A DNA stretch of 50,389 bases from Pseudonocardia sulfidoxydans NBRC 16205 (GTDB lineage Bacteria > Actinomycetota > Actinomycetes > Mycobacteriales > Pseudonocardiaceae): positions 1-50,389 of the forward strand of contig NZ_BJVJ01000046.1 of assembly GCF_007989085.1 (NCBI RefSeq). Direction: 5' to 3'. The number at the start of each line of letters is the position of its first letter. Positions within the stretch are counted from its first letter, which is position 1. Shown piece after piece: positions 8,592 to 15,956 of this stretch. The notes beneath the pieces are model-generated. The model was given only the letters and a program-made list of their open reading frames with translations. It had not been told where the DNA came from and searched no databases. Position numbers and translations under genes: made by a program.

Positions 8592-9944
8592 TCAGACGTG
8601 CGCGGGGGTGGGGACGCGGGCCTCGCGGGCCGCGGTGTGGACGTTGCGCGGGATCGGCAGGCCGAGGTTGCCGCGCAGGGTCGTGGCCTCGTACTCCGAG
8701 CGCACGACGCCACGCTCGCGCAGGATCGGCAGCACCTCGTCGGTGAACCGGGCGAACTCGCTGGGCACGGTGATGTGCACGTTGAGGCCGTCGAGGCCGC
8801 GGCCGGTGAACCAGCGCTCGATCTCGGCGGCGACGGTGGTGGCCGACCCGACGAACGGCTGCGGCGTCGACGACATGAAACGTTCGACGGTCTGGCGCAG
8901 CGTGAGCCGCTCCTCGCGGGCGACCTTCTTGATCTGCTCGGCCTGGGTGCGGAACGAGTCCGCGCCGAGGTCGCCGAGATCGGGGAAGGGCGCGTCGAGG
9001 TCGTAGCCGGAGAAGTCGTGCCAGCCGAAGGGCCGGCCGAACTGGGCGAGGTTCTTCGCGAAGTCCTTGCCGAGCCGGTTGGCCCGCTCGATCTCGCGGG
9101 CCTCGTCGTCGGTGTCGGCGACGACCGGCGTCACCCCGGGCATGATCAGGACGTGCTCGGGGTCGCGGCCCTTCGCCGCGGCCCGGGCCTTGATGTCGCG
9201 GTAGAAGGCCTGCGCCTTCTCCAGCGTGGGTGAGTGGGTGAAGATCCCTTCGCCGATGCTCGCGCCCAGGTCGCGGCCCTCGTCGGAGTCGCCGGCCTGG
9301 AAGATCACCGGCTGTCCCTGCGGGGACCGGGAGATGTTGAGCGGGCCCCGGACGGAGAAGTGCTCGCCCACGTGGTCGAGGCGGTGCTGGCGGGTCGGGT
9401 CGACGAACACGCCCGTCGCGACGTCGCGCGGGAACGCGTCGTCCTCGTAGGAGTCCCACAGCCCCTGGCAGACGCGCACCGACTCCAGCGCCCGGCCGTA
9501 GCGGGAGGCGTAGTCGAAGTGCTCGTCGCGGCTGTAGTTCGCCGCGGTGCCACCGTCGCCGGTCGCGACGACGTTCCAGCCCGCCCGGCCACCGGAGATC
9601 AGATCCAGCGACGCGAGCCGACGGGCCAGGTTGAACGGCGTGTTGTACGACGTCGTCAGGGTGCCGACGAGCCCGATGTGGGTGGTCGACACCGCGAGCG
9701 CCGACAGCAGCGTCAGCGGTTCGAGGCGGTTGAGGTAGTGCGGGGGCGAATCAGGGGTGATGAACTGGCTGTCGACGATGAAGACCAGGTCGAACAGGGC
9801 GGCCTCGGCCTGCCGGGCCCGCTCGGCGTACCAGCGGATGTCGATGCTGGCGTCGCCCGGGATCTCGGGGTGGGTCCAGGTGTCGTGCTGGCCGGGACCT
9901 CCGACGCCCATCAGGACGGCACCGAGCTTCAACTGCCGGACCAT
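8592..9944 (-). CDS. FMN-dependent monooxygenase, NtaA/SnaA/DszA family
   Basis: A 450-residue luciferase-like flavin monooxygenase. LKLGAVLMGVG at the N-terminus, YWAERARQAE-like WYAERARQAEAALFDLVFIVD, LARRLASLDLISGGRAGWNVVAT (about 120-142), the VFQAGDSDEGRDLGA region with the FMN-phosphate site, and SSTPQPFVGSATTVAAEI are hallmarks of the NtaA/SnaA/DszA/DmoA group. Members need a separate flavin reductase and oxidise nitrilotriacetate, dibenzothiophene sulfone, dimethyl sulfide and similar compounds. First large gene of the operon, preceded by a leader peptide and hairpins. Start ATG 9944 follows AGAAAGG about 8 nt upstream; the longer frame to 10064 would run through these structures and is rejected. 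No reductase is encoded in the operon. Confidence 0.9.
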   Translation of the reverse strand: MVRQLKLGAVLMGVGGPGQHDTWTHPEIPGDASIDIRWYAERARQAEAALFDLVFIVDSQFITPDSPPHYLNRLEPLTLLSALAVSTTHIGLVGTLTTSYNTPFNLARRLASLDLISGGRAGWNVVATGDGGTAANYSRDEHFDYASRYGRALESVRVCQGLWDSYEDDAFPRDVATGVFVDPTRQHRLDHVGEHFSVRGPLNISRSPQGQPVIFQAGDSDEGRDLGASIGEGIFTHSPTLEKAQAFYRDIKARAAAKGRDPEHVLIMPGVTPVVADTDDEAREIERANRLGKDFAKNLAQFGRPFGWHDFSGYDLDAPFPDLGDLGADSFRTQAEQIKKVAREERLTLRQTVERFMSSTPQPFVGSATTVAAEIERWFTGRGLDGLNVHITVPSEFARFTDEVLPILRERGVVRSEYEATTLRGNLGLPIPRNVHTAAREARVPTPAHV

Positions 9945-10035
9945 GGGTGCGGCCTTTCTCGCGCAGGGGTCACCGCCCCGGGCGTGACGGCGCGCGGGCG
10001 CGGTGCAACGGATGCTGGGAACGGGGACCGGTCCG

Positions 10036-10064
10036 GTCGGGGCACACGTGTGCCCGACGGGCAC
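10036..10064 (-). promoter_or_regulatory. two mutually exclusive hairpins in the operon leader (candidate attenuator)
   Basis: In the leftward transcript the arm GTGCCCG pairs with CGGGCAC (10050-10064, small loop). The following segment GTCGGGCACAC pairs with GTGTGCCCCGAC (10036-10058, one bulged base). The two stems share the bases at 10050-10058, so only one can form at a time. They sit 18 nt after the leader-peptide stop. No U-tract follows, so the second stem would be either a U-less terminator or a block on the monooxygenase ribosome site. Confidence 0.45.
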
Positions 10065-10081
10065 TCAGCCGACGGGACCGG

Positions 10082-10207
10082 TCAGGCGGTGTGGCGACGA
10101 CACGTCGCGGTGGACGTCCGGCCGAGATCGACGGCACGGCGTCGGGTGAGCAGCACGGCGCCGGCGCCGCACCCGAGGGTGCGCACGGTTGCCGGGCGGT
10201 CTGCCAT
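10082..10207 (-). CDS. short regulatory leader peptide of actinobacterial sulfur-operon type (41 aa)
   Basis: Unlisted small gene of 41 codons starting at ATG 10207 and ending TGA 10082, 137 nt before the monooxygenase start. The C-terminal half reads LLTRRRAVDLGRTSTATCRR. The pattern R-R-x-V-D-L-x-R-x-x-x-x-x-C near the end of a 25-45 residue peptide is what annotators of Streptomyces and related genomes call putative leader peptide, usually found before sulfate, cysteine or organosulfur genes. Two Cys codons (13 and 36) could report Cys-tRNA supply. A shorter version could begin at GTG codon 18. Assignment rests on the motif and on position; sulfur sensing is inference. Confidence 0.6.
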   Translation of the reverse strand: MADRPATVRTLGCGAGAVLLTRRRAVDLGRTSTATCRRHTA

Positions 10208-10253
10208 GCCTCGATCGTGTCATGGCGGGTTCCGCGCGGTCCAACTCGCAGTT

Positions 10254-10284
10254 CCGATCACATTCGATAGGAAACGTTGATCGG
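10254..10284. promoter_or_regulatory. inverted repeat CCGATCA-N17-TGATCGG, candidate LysR operator
   Basis: Perfect 7-bp arms at 10254-10260 and 10278-10284 flank a 17-bp AT-richer core. The site lies just before the LysR coding start and upstream of the divergent leader-peptide gene, the classical position for a LysR binding site. It overlaps the farthest possible LysR start (TTG 10277), which argues for a start at 10286 or 10304. Confidence 0.5.
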
Positions 10285-10303
10285 TGTGTGCTTCCCTCTC
10301 GAT

Positions 10304-11161
10304 GTGGGCGCCACCCTGGACCTGACGCAGCTGCGCAGCCTCGTCGCCGTCGCCGACTGCGGGGGCTTCCACCGGGCGGCCAACGCGCTGCACGTCAGCC
10401 AGCCCACGGTCAGCCACCACGTCCGCAGGCTGGAGGCCGTCGTCGGCCGGCCGCTGATGGTGCGCGAGGGCCGCACCTCCCGCCTCACCCCCGCCGGCGA
10501 GCTGCTGCTGGGCGAGGCCCGCCGGATGCTCGCCATCAACGACGAGACCCTGGCCCGGCTCGGCGCCACGCACGACGCCGACGAGGTGGTCGTCGGATCG
10601 ACCGAGCACGCCGCCGACCAGCTCCTGCCCGAGCTGGCCTCAGCCCTGCAGGACTCCCTCGGGGTGAGCCGGGTGCGGTTCCGGCTCGACCGGGGCGCGG
10701 TTCTGCGGTCGGCACTCGACAAGGGCGACGTCGACCTCGCGCTGCTGTTCGGCGCCCCCGACGACGACCGCTCCACCGGCTCGGGCCGGCTCACGCTGCG
10801 CTGGTACTCCGCACCGACCTGGGCACCGCCCGTCGACGGCACCGACATCCCCCTCGTCGCCTTCGACGAGCCCTGCGCGATCCGCAGCCGCGCGCTCGAC
10901 ACCCTTGCCGCGCACCGGCTCCCGGCCGCCGTCGTGTGCGACGCCGCCTACCTCGGCGGGGTGCTCGCCGCCGCCCGGGCGGGGCTGGGTGTCGCGCTGC
11001 TCGCGACCGTCGGGCGCACCCCGGAAGGCCTCGTCCCCCGCGACGACCTGCCCGTCGTCGACCCGATCCCGCTCGCCGTGCGATCGCGGCGCGGCCTGCG
11101 GCCCGACCTCGCCACCGAGGCGGCACGCTCGATCAGGCAGGTCCTCGACGTCGACGCCTGA
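10304..11161 (+). CDS. LysR-family transcriptional regulator
   Basis: About 285 residues from GTG 10304; upstream in-frame starts at 10277 (TTG) and 10286 (GTG) are possible. LDLTQLRSLVAVADCGGFHRAANALHVSQPTVSHHVRRLEAVVGRPLMVREGR is a full LysR winged helix-turn-helix (residues 4-60). It is followed by a linker helix and the effector domain from about residue 85. The effector domain is short, especially between residues 150 and 200. Divergent from the monooxygenase/transport operon, which it probably activates in response to a substrate or sulfur signal. It ends 13 nt before the glucosyltransferase ATG, so it might be co-transcribed with the MGLP-type genes, although functionally it belongs with the module on its left. 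Confidence 0.9.
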   Translation: MGATLDLTQLRSLVAVADCGGFHRAANALHVSQPTVSHHVRRLEAVVGRPLMVREGRTSRLTPAGELLLGEARRMLAINDETLARLGATHDADEVVVGSTEHAADQLLPELASALQDSLGVSRVRFRLDRGAVLRSALDKGDVDLALLFGAPDDDRSTGSGRLTLRWYSAPTWAPPVDGTDIPLVAFDEPCAIRSRALDTLAAHRLPAAVVCDAAYLGGVLAAARAGLGVALLATVGRTPEGLVPRDDLPVVDPIPLAVRSRRGLRPDLATEAARSIRQVLDVDA

Positions 11162-11174
11162 GCGGCCTGCCACC

Positions 11175-12467
11175 ATGTCGCGGATGCGTGTACTGGTGCT
11201 GAGCTGGGAGTACCCGCCGGTCGTCGTCGGCGGCCTCGGGCGGCACGTGCACGCACTCGTGCGGGAGCTGGCCGCGGCCGGGCACGAGGTCGTCGTCCTC
11301 GCCCGGCGCGAGACCGGCACCGACGCCGCGACCCACCCCACCACCGACGGCCCCGATCCCGACGACCCGCGCGTGCGGGTGCTCCACGTCGCCGAGGACC
11401 CCGCCCACCTGCGGTTCTCCGACGACATGGTCGCCTGGGTGCTCGCCATGGGCCACGCCCTGCTGCGGGCGGCGCTGACGCGGCTGGCCGACTGGCGTCC
11501 CGACGTCGTCCACGCCCACGACTGGCTCGTCGCCCACCCCGCGATCGCGCTCGCCGACACCCTCGGCGTCCCCCTCGTCGCGACCATCCACGCCACCGAG
11601 GCCGGTCGCCACGGCGGTTGGCTGACGACACCGCTGAGCCGGCAGGTGCACTCGATCGAGTGGTGGCTCGCGCGCCGGGCCGACGCCGTCGTCACCTGCT
11701 CGCGGGCGATGCGGGCCGAGGTGGCCACCCTGTTCGACCTCGACCCCGACACGATCTCCGTGGTGCACAACGGGATCGCCCCCCGGCGGTGGAGCGTCCC
11801 ACCTGCCGCCACCGAGGCCGCGCGTCGCCGCTGGGCACCCGGCGACGTCCCGCTGCTCGCCTACTTCGGACGCCTCGAGTACGAGAAGGGCGTCCAGGAC
11901 CTGATCGCGGCCCTGCCCCGGATCCGGCGCGCGCACCCGGGGACGCGGCTCGTCGTCGCCGGGACGGGGACGCAGCAGCAGATGCTCGTCGACGAGGCGC
12001 GCCGGCACCGGGTGCGCCGGTCGGTCCGCTTCGCGGGCCACCTCACCGACGACGACCTCGCCGCCCTGCTCACCGCCGCCTCGGCGGTCGTGCTGCCCAG
12101 CCGCTACGAGCCGTTCGGCATCGTGGCCCTGGAGGCCGCGGCCGCGGGTGCACCGCTCGTGGCGTCGACGGCGGGTGGGCTCGGCGAGGTCGTCGTCGAC
12201 GGCGTGAGCGGGGTGTCGTTCGCACCGGGCGACGTCGCGGGCATCGCCGGCGCCGTCCGTCGCGTGCTCGACAACCCCGATGCGGCGCACGAGCGCGCTC
12301 GCGTCGCACGGGCCCGGCTCGTCCCCGACTTCGGCTGGCCCGTCATCGCGGTGCGCATCGCGGAGATCTACGCCACCGCCCCCGCGGGCGGAGCGATCGA
12401 GGCCGGGCGGCCGAAGATTCCGACGGGGAACGTCCTGTCCGCCGGGGATCTCACGCCGCCGAGGTGA
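11175..12467 (+). CDS. GT4-family alpha-1,4-glucosyltransferase, Rv3032-like
   Basis: A 430-residue GT-B retaining glycosyltransferase. LSWEYPPVVVGGLGRHVHALVRELAAAGHEV is the nucleotide-sugar glycogen-synthase-like N-terminus. VVHAHDWLVAHPAIALAD, TIHATEAGRHGGWLT, LAYFGRLEYEKGVQDLI and SRYEPFGIVALEAAAAG (with the E-x7-E type motif) follow. The pattern is nearly that of mycobacterial Rv3032 (about 414 residues), which elongates MGLP and contributes to capsular glucan. ATG at 11175, with ATG 11184 as alternative. It is parted from its usual neighbour (the GH57 gene) by the 9-kb sulfur-type module. Confidence 0.9.
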   Translation: MSRMRVLVLSWEYPPVVVGGLGRHVHALVRELAAAGHEVVVLARRETGTDAATHPTTDGPDPDDPRVRVLHVAEDPAHLRFSDDMVAWVLAMGHALLRAALTRLADWRPDVVHAHDWLVAHPAIALADTLGVPLVATIHATEAGRHGGWLTTPLSRQVHSIEWWLARRADAVVTCSRAMRAEVATLFDLDPDTISVVHNGIAPRRWSVPPAATEAARRRWAPGDVPLLAYFGRLEYEKGVQDLIAALPRIRRAHPGTRLVVAGTGTQQQMLVDEARRHRVRRSVRFAGHLTDDDLAALLTAASAVVLPSRYEPFGIVALEAAAAGAPLVASTAGGLGEVVVDGVSGVSFAPGDVAGIAGAVRRVLDNPDAAHERARVARARLVPDFGWPVIAVRIAEIYATAPAGGAIEAGRPKIPTGNVLSAGDLTPPR

Positions 12468-12489
12468 CGTGCTCGTCCGGGCGCACGGG

Positions 12490-13236
12490 TCAGGTCCCGT
12501 CGGCGACCCGGCGACGGACCGCGGCCTCGGTCTTGCGCGCGATGTCGGCGATCGCGGCGCGGTGCGCGGCGGCGGCCTCGTAGTCGTCGACACGGTTGCG
12601 CACGACCCGCGCCGGGGTGCCGACCGCGATCGAGAACTCCGGGATGTCGCCGCGCGCCACGGCGTGCGCGCCGAGGACGGTGCCGCGGCCGATCCTGGTG
12701 CCGCGCAACACCGTCGACTTCACCCCGAGCCAGCAGTCGGGCCCGATCCGTACCGGCGCCTTGACGATGCCCTGGTCCTTGATCGGGACCGTCACGTCCT
12801 CGACGCGGTGGTCGAAGTCGGTGACGTAGACCCAGTCGGCGACGATCGTCGCCGCCCCGATCTCGACGTCGAGGTAGCAGTTGACGGTGTTGTCCTTGCC
12901 GAGGACGACCTTGTCACCGATGCGCAGCGAGCCCTCGTGGCAGCGGATCGAGTTGCCGTCGCCGATGTGCACCCAGCGGCCGATCTCGAGGCGTCCGTAG
13001 CCGGGCCGCGCGTGCAGCTCGACGCCCCGGCCCAGGAACACCATGCCGCGCAGCACGACGTGCGGGTTGGCCGCCCGCAACCGGAGCAGCCGCACGTAGC
13101 GGACCAGGTACCAGGGCGTCCAGGCCCGGTGCCGGACGACCCAGCGCAGCGACGCGAGCGTGAGGAACCGGACCTGCTCGTCGTCGCGACGGCGGGCCCA
13201 GCGGCGCCACACCGGCGCCCCCCACATGCTCGTCAT
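12490..13236 (-). CDS. hexapeptide-repeat (left-handed beta-helix) acyltransferase, Rv3034c-like
   Basis: A 248-residue soluble protein. After an Arg-rich helix of some 50 residues there are hexapeptide coils (IGRWVHIGDGNSIRC, IGDKVVLGKDNTVNC, IGPDCWLGVKSTVLRGTRIGRGTVLGAHAVARGDIPEFSIAVGTPARVV) ending in the acetyltransferase C-cap GTPAR. VTDFDHRVED is the loop with the catalytic His. Position next to the Rv3032-like gene matches Rv3034c, predicted to acylate MGLP. Acetyl or short acyl transfer to a glucan is inferred. The start ATG at 13236 has a TAAGCT box 6 nt upstream. Confidence 0.87.
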   Translation of the reverse strand: MTSMWGAPVWRRWARRRDDEQVRFLTLASLRWVVRHRAWTPWYLVRYVRLLRLRAANPHVVLRGMVFLGRGVELHARPGYGRLEIGRWVHIGDGNSIRCHEGSLRIGDKVVLGKDNTVNCYLDVEIGAATIVADWVYVTDFDHRVEDVTVPIKDQGIVKAPVRIGPDCWLGVKSTVLRGTRIGRGTVLGAHAVARGDIPEFSIAVGTPARVVRNRVDDYEAAAAHRAAIADIARKTEAAVRRRVADGT

Positions 13237-13242
13237 GCGCCG

Positions 13243-13248
13243 AGCTTA
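13243..13248 (-). promoter_or_regulatory. leaderless -10 box (TAAGCT) of acyltransferase gene
   Basis: On the minus strand TAAGCT lies 6 nt before the ATG at 13236, as expected for a leaderless transcript. The palindrome at 13271-13310 is just upstream. Confidence 0.5.
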
Positions 13249-13270
13249 GGGACCCGCCGCCCCGAACCCT

Positions 13271-13310
13271 GTGAGCGGCGATAGTCGCTATAGCGACTAT
13301 CGCCGCTCAC
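13271..13310. repeat. 40-bp perfect palindrome, copy 1 of the window's palindromic repeat family
   Basis: Left half GTGAGCGGCGATAGTCGCTA is followed by its exact reverse complement (20-bp arms, no loop bases required). It lies between the acyltransferase start (34 nt away) and the end of the response-regulator gene (55 nt away). It is related to copies at 16937-16976 and 21043-21082. It can form a strong hairpin in either transcript, and no T-tract follows. Confidence 0.9.
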
Positions 13311-13330
13311 GACGTCTGACCTGCGGTGCG

Positions 13331-13355
13331 GCACGGCACGGCACGGCACGGCACG
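13331..13355. repeat. pentanucleotide tandem repeat (GCACG)x5
   Basis: Five exact GCACG units followed by a GCGCG variant, between palindrome copy 1 and the 3' end of the response-regulator gene at 13366. It is outside coding sequence, so copy-number change would not shift a frame. Confidence 0.8.
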
Positions 13356-13365
13356 GCGCGGCGTC

Positions 13366-13986
13366 TCAGGCCAGTCCGTTCTCGATCGCGTACCGCACCA
13401 GCGCGGCCCGACCCGCGAGACCGAGCTTGCGCACGATCCGGTGCACGTGGTTCTCGACGGTCCGGGGTGACAGGACGAGCCGGACCGCGATCTGGCGCGC
13501 GGTGAGGCCGTCGACGACCAGCCGCACGATGTCGAGCTCCCGCTCGGTGAGCGACACGGGATCGGCGGCCGCCGTGCCGTAGGAGTCGAGCACCAGGTCG
13601 GCGACGCCGGGCCCGAACACGACCTCGCCCGCCGCGACGCGGGTGACGGCCTCGGCGAGCTCGGTCCAGCCGCAGTCGCGGCGGACGAACCCGGACGCCC
13701 CCGCCCGCAGCGCGGCCAGGACGGGCACGTGCTCGACGGACTCCCCGACCGCGAGCACCGTCGACGAGGGCGCCGCGTCGAGCAGGGTCTCGACCGGATG
13801 CACGCCCTCGGCACCGTCCGGGTCGGGACCGGCGACGGCGAGGTCGAGCACGACGACGTCGGCGTGCTCCGGTAGCTGGTGCACGTCTTCGGCGCAGCCC
13901 CGCACGTCGAGGCCCGCGGCGCGCAGCCCTGTCGCGATCGGATCGGCGACACCGGCCGCCGCGACGACCACGACCCGCGCCGACAT
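13366..13986 (-). CDS. LuxR/NarL-type response regulator with degenerate receiver
   Basis: 206 residues from ATG 13986. The C-terminal HTH (SLTERELDIVRLVVDGLTARQIAVRLVLSPRTVENHVHRIVRKLGLAGRAALVRYAIENGL, residues 145-206) is a standard LuxR domain. The receiver is unusual: the acidic pair normally after strand 1 is replaced (VVVVAAAG), and the lysine of strand 5 is replaced (GFVRRD). The strand-3 aspartate (VVLDLA, D48) is kept. It may act without phosphorylation or modulate its neighbour. It forms a group with the next regulator and a histidine kinase, separated by 147 nt from that pair. Confidence 0.88.
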   Translation of the reverse strand: MSARVVVVAAAGVADPIATGLRAAGLDVRGCAEDVHQLPEHADVVVLDLAVAGPDPDGAEGVHPVETLLDAAPSSTVLAVGESVEHVPVLAALRAGASGFVRRDCGWTELAEAVTRVAAGEVVFGPGVADLVLDSYGTAAADPVSLTERELDIVRLVVDGLTARQIAVRLVLSPRTVENHVHRIVRKLGLAGRAALVRYAIENGLA

Positions 13987-14133
13987 GCCGCTCCTCCCGC
14001 GCGCCCTCATCCGGCCTGGTCGGCGCACGCCCGGCGCATCGTCGCATCCCGCTCCGCGGTGCCGGACGCGTTCGCGAGCCCACCACCCGTCCGGACGCGA
14101 ACGATCACCCGCCGCGGCGCACGACCGTCACGG

Positions 14134-14787
14134 TCAGTCGTCGAGACCTTGTTCGATCGCGTAGCGGACCAGCTGGGCGCGGTTGTGCAGCTGGAGCTTG
14201 CGCAACGTGTTCTGGACGTGGCTCTCCACCGTCCGGTGCGACACCCCGAGCCGCTCGCCGATCACACGCGCCGTGAGGCCCTTGGCGACGAGGCGCAGCA
14301 CGTCGGTCTCCCGATCGGTCAGGGCAGGGACGGCCGGGGCGCCCGAGGCGGGACGCGGGTCGTCGGCGAGGCGGCGGTACTCCCCCAGGACCAGTCCGGC
14401 GAGGCCCGGGGTGAACACCGGGAAGCCGTCGGCGGTGCGGTGCACGGCGTCGAGCAGCTCCTCCGCGCTCGCCGACTTCACGAGGTAGCCCGTCGCGCCC
14501 GCCTTCACCGCCTCGAGGACGTCGGCGTGCTCTCCCGACGCCGACAGCACCAGGATGCGGGTGTCGGGCAGGACCTCGACGATGCCGCGGATGGCGTCGA
14601 CACCCGACGTCGCGCCGAGGTTGAGGTCCATCAGCACGACCTGCGGGCGCACCGCGCGGGCGATACGCACCGCGGCCTCGGCGTCCGGGGCGGTGGCGAC
14701 GACGTCGAGACCGCGTTCGCCCAGGTCACGGGCCACGCCCTCACGCCAGATGGGGTGGTCGTCGACGACCATCACCGTCACGCTCAC
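14134..14787 (-). CDS. LuxR/NarL-type response regulator, partner of MacS-like kinase
   Basis: 217 residues from a GTG at 14787 whose codon overlaps the stop of the kinase gene (GTGA). The receiver is intact: VVDDHP (D9, D10), phosphoacceptor VVLMDLNLG (D54) and GYLVKSA (K104). The LuxR HTH PALTDRETDVLRLVAKGLTARVIGERLGVSHRTVESHVQNTLRKLQLHNRAQLVRYAI occupies about 150-215. The coupling with the kinase makes this the cognate regulator. Targets are unknown; the nearest genes are the MGLP-like acyltransferase and methyltransferase. Confidence 0.93.
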   Translation of the reverse strand: MSVTVMVVDDHPIWREGVARDLGERGLDVVATAPDAEAAVRIARAVRPQVVLMDLNLGATSGVDAIRGIVEVLPDTRILVLSASGEHADVLEAVKAGATGYLVKSASAEELLDAVHRTADGFPVFTPGLAGLVLGEYRRLADDPRPASGAPAVPALTDRETDVLRLVAKGLTARVIGERLGVSHRTVESHVQNTLRKLQLHNRAQLVRYAIEQGLDD

Positions 14788-15920
14788 GTCCGCGCCACCC
14801 TCATCGTCCATTCCGTCCCGCGGTCGGGGCCCGTCTCGCACACCAGCGTGCCGCCGAGATCGCGCACCCGCCCCCGCATCGACGCCGCCACCCCGAGCCT
14901 GCCCTCCGCCTCGGCCTCGGCGAGCCGCCCGTCGGGGATGCCGGGCCCGTCGTCGCGGACGCTGATCTCCACCTCGCCGCCGAGGTCCTCGACGAACACC
15001 CAGGCCGGCGCGTCGATGCCGACGTGCAGCGCCGTGTTCGCGAGTGCCGCCCCGACGACGCCGAGCAGGTCGTCGACGACCTGGGCCGGCAGGTCGAGGG
15101 GGTGGGCGGGCGCGGAGACACTGACCCGGGTCGACGCGAGCGTCCGCAGCGCGGCGGCCAGGTCACGACGCCCCCCACCGTCGGCCGCCGCCGTGCCGCT
15201 GGTGAGCAGCGTGCGGAGCGCGACCTCCTGCTCCCCCGCCAACGTCCCCAGCTCGCCGGCGCCGCCGCCGAGCTCGGCGCCCCGCCGGCGCACGTGCGCC
15301 AGCACCTGCAGGACACCGTCGTGGATGCTGCGCGCCAACCGTTCCCGCTCCGTCGCGGCGGCCTGCGCGGCCACGGCGGCGCGGACCCGTTCCGCGGAGC
15401 GGCGCAGCACGCCGGAGCAGAACCCGACGGTCAGCCCGGCGAGGATCAGCAGCTGGACGTCGGCGAGGTCGACGAGCGTCATCGGCCCCGACAGCAGCGT
15501 CACCACGACCAGCGCACCCGAGGTCACGACGGCCCCGACCAGCCCGCCGCGCAGCCCGAACGCGATGGCCAGCGCGAGCGCGGCGCCGGGCGTCCAGATC
15601 GAGCCCATCACCGGGGTGTCGGCGGCGAGCTGGGCGGGGCTCTGCACGATCGGCGTCGTGAGCATCACCGCGGCGGTGACGCCGAGATCGACCATCGCGA
15701 CCGTGCCCCGGCGGTCGGGGCCGTCGCGGCGCGGGAAGTAGGCGAACCCGGTGACGACCGTCCAGGCCACCATGACGGCGACGACGAGACCCGCGGCGAG
15801 CGGATGCGCGTACTCGCGCAGCGACACCAGGACGAACACCGACGTGCTGACGAGCGTCAGGACGCGGTAGACGAGCAGGCCCCGCCACAGCGGCTCCAGC
15901 GGGCGATCCATACCGCCCAT
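14784..15920 (-). CDS. MacS-like membrane sensor histidine kinase (HisKA_3 type)
   Basis: 378 residues from ATG 15920 (ATG 15911 also possible). Five or six N-terminal helices within residues 12-170 form the membrane sensor (DUF5931-like). The dimerisation helix carries RLARSIHDGVLQVLAHV with His200 as phosphate site. The ATPase domain shows NTALHVG (N-box position), DDGPGIP (G1) and GTEWTMRV. This is the NarL-partner kinase class called MacS in actinobacterial annotation. It is translationally coupled to its response regulator. The signal is unknown; the extracellular loops are too short for a periplasmic ligand domain, suggesting sensing within the membrane. Confidence 0.9.
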   Translation of the reverse strand: MGGMDRPLEPLWRGLLVYRVLTLVSTSVFVLVSLREYAHPLAAGLVVAVMVAWTVVTGFAYFPRRDGPDRRGTVAMVDLGVTAAVMLTTPIVQSPAQLAADTPVMGSIWTPGAALALAIAFGLRGGLVGAVVTSGALVVVTLLSGPMTLVDLADVQLLILAGLTVGFCSGVLRRSAERVRAAVAAQAAATERERLARSIHDGVLQVLAHVRRRGAELGGGAGELGTLAGEQEVALRTLLTSGTAAADGGGRRDLAAALRTLASTRVSVSAPAHPLDLPAQVVDDLLGVVGAALANTALHVGIDAPAWVFVEDLGGEVEISVRDDGPGIPDGRLAEAEAEGRLGVAASMRGRVRDLGGTLVCETGPDRGTEWTMRVART

Positions 15921-15956
15921 ACTGCCCGGGCCCCGCACGCGGCCGGATCCGTAGGG

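Larger units (their letters stand above)
9945..10276. promoter_or_regulatory. divergent regulatory region of monooxygenase operon and LysR gene
   Basis: These 332 nt hold no large gene. From right to left they contain a 7-bp inverted repeat near the LysR start, a 41-codon leader peptide gene, and two overlapping hairpins ahead of the monooxygenase (each annotated separately). The arrangement is that of a LysR-controlled divergent promoter plus a transcript leader with possible attenuation. Confidence 0.6.

Noticed and set aside
8592..10064. 490-residue version of the monooxygenase starting at 10064
   Set aside because: The added 40 residues pass through the hairpins of the leader and are Arg/Pro-rich; ATG 9944 starts right at the conserved LKLGAVLMG.
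13331..13355. GCACG repeats as a phase-variation switch
   Set aside because: The repeat lies 10 nt beyond the stop of the response-regulator gene and upstream of the acyltransferase promoter beyond the palindrome, so unit changes would not alter any reading frame.
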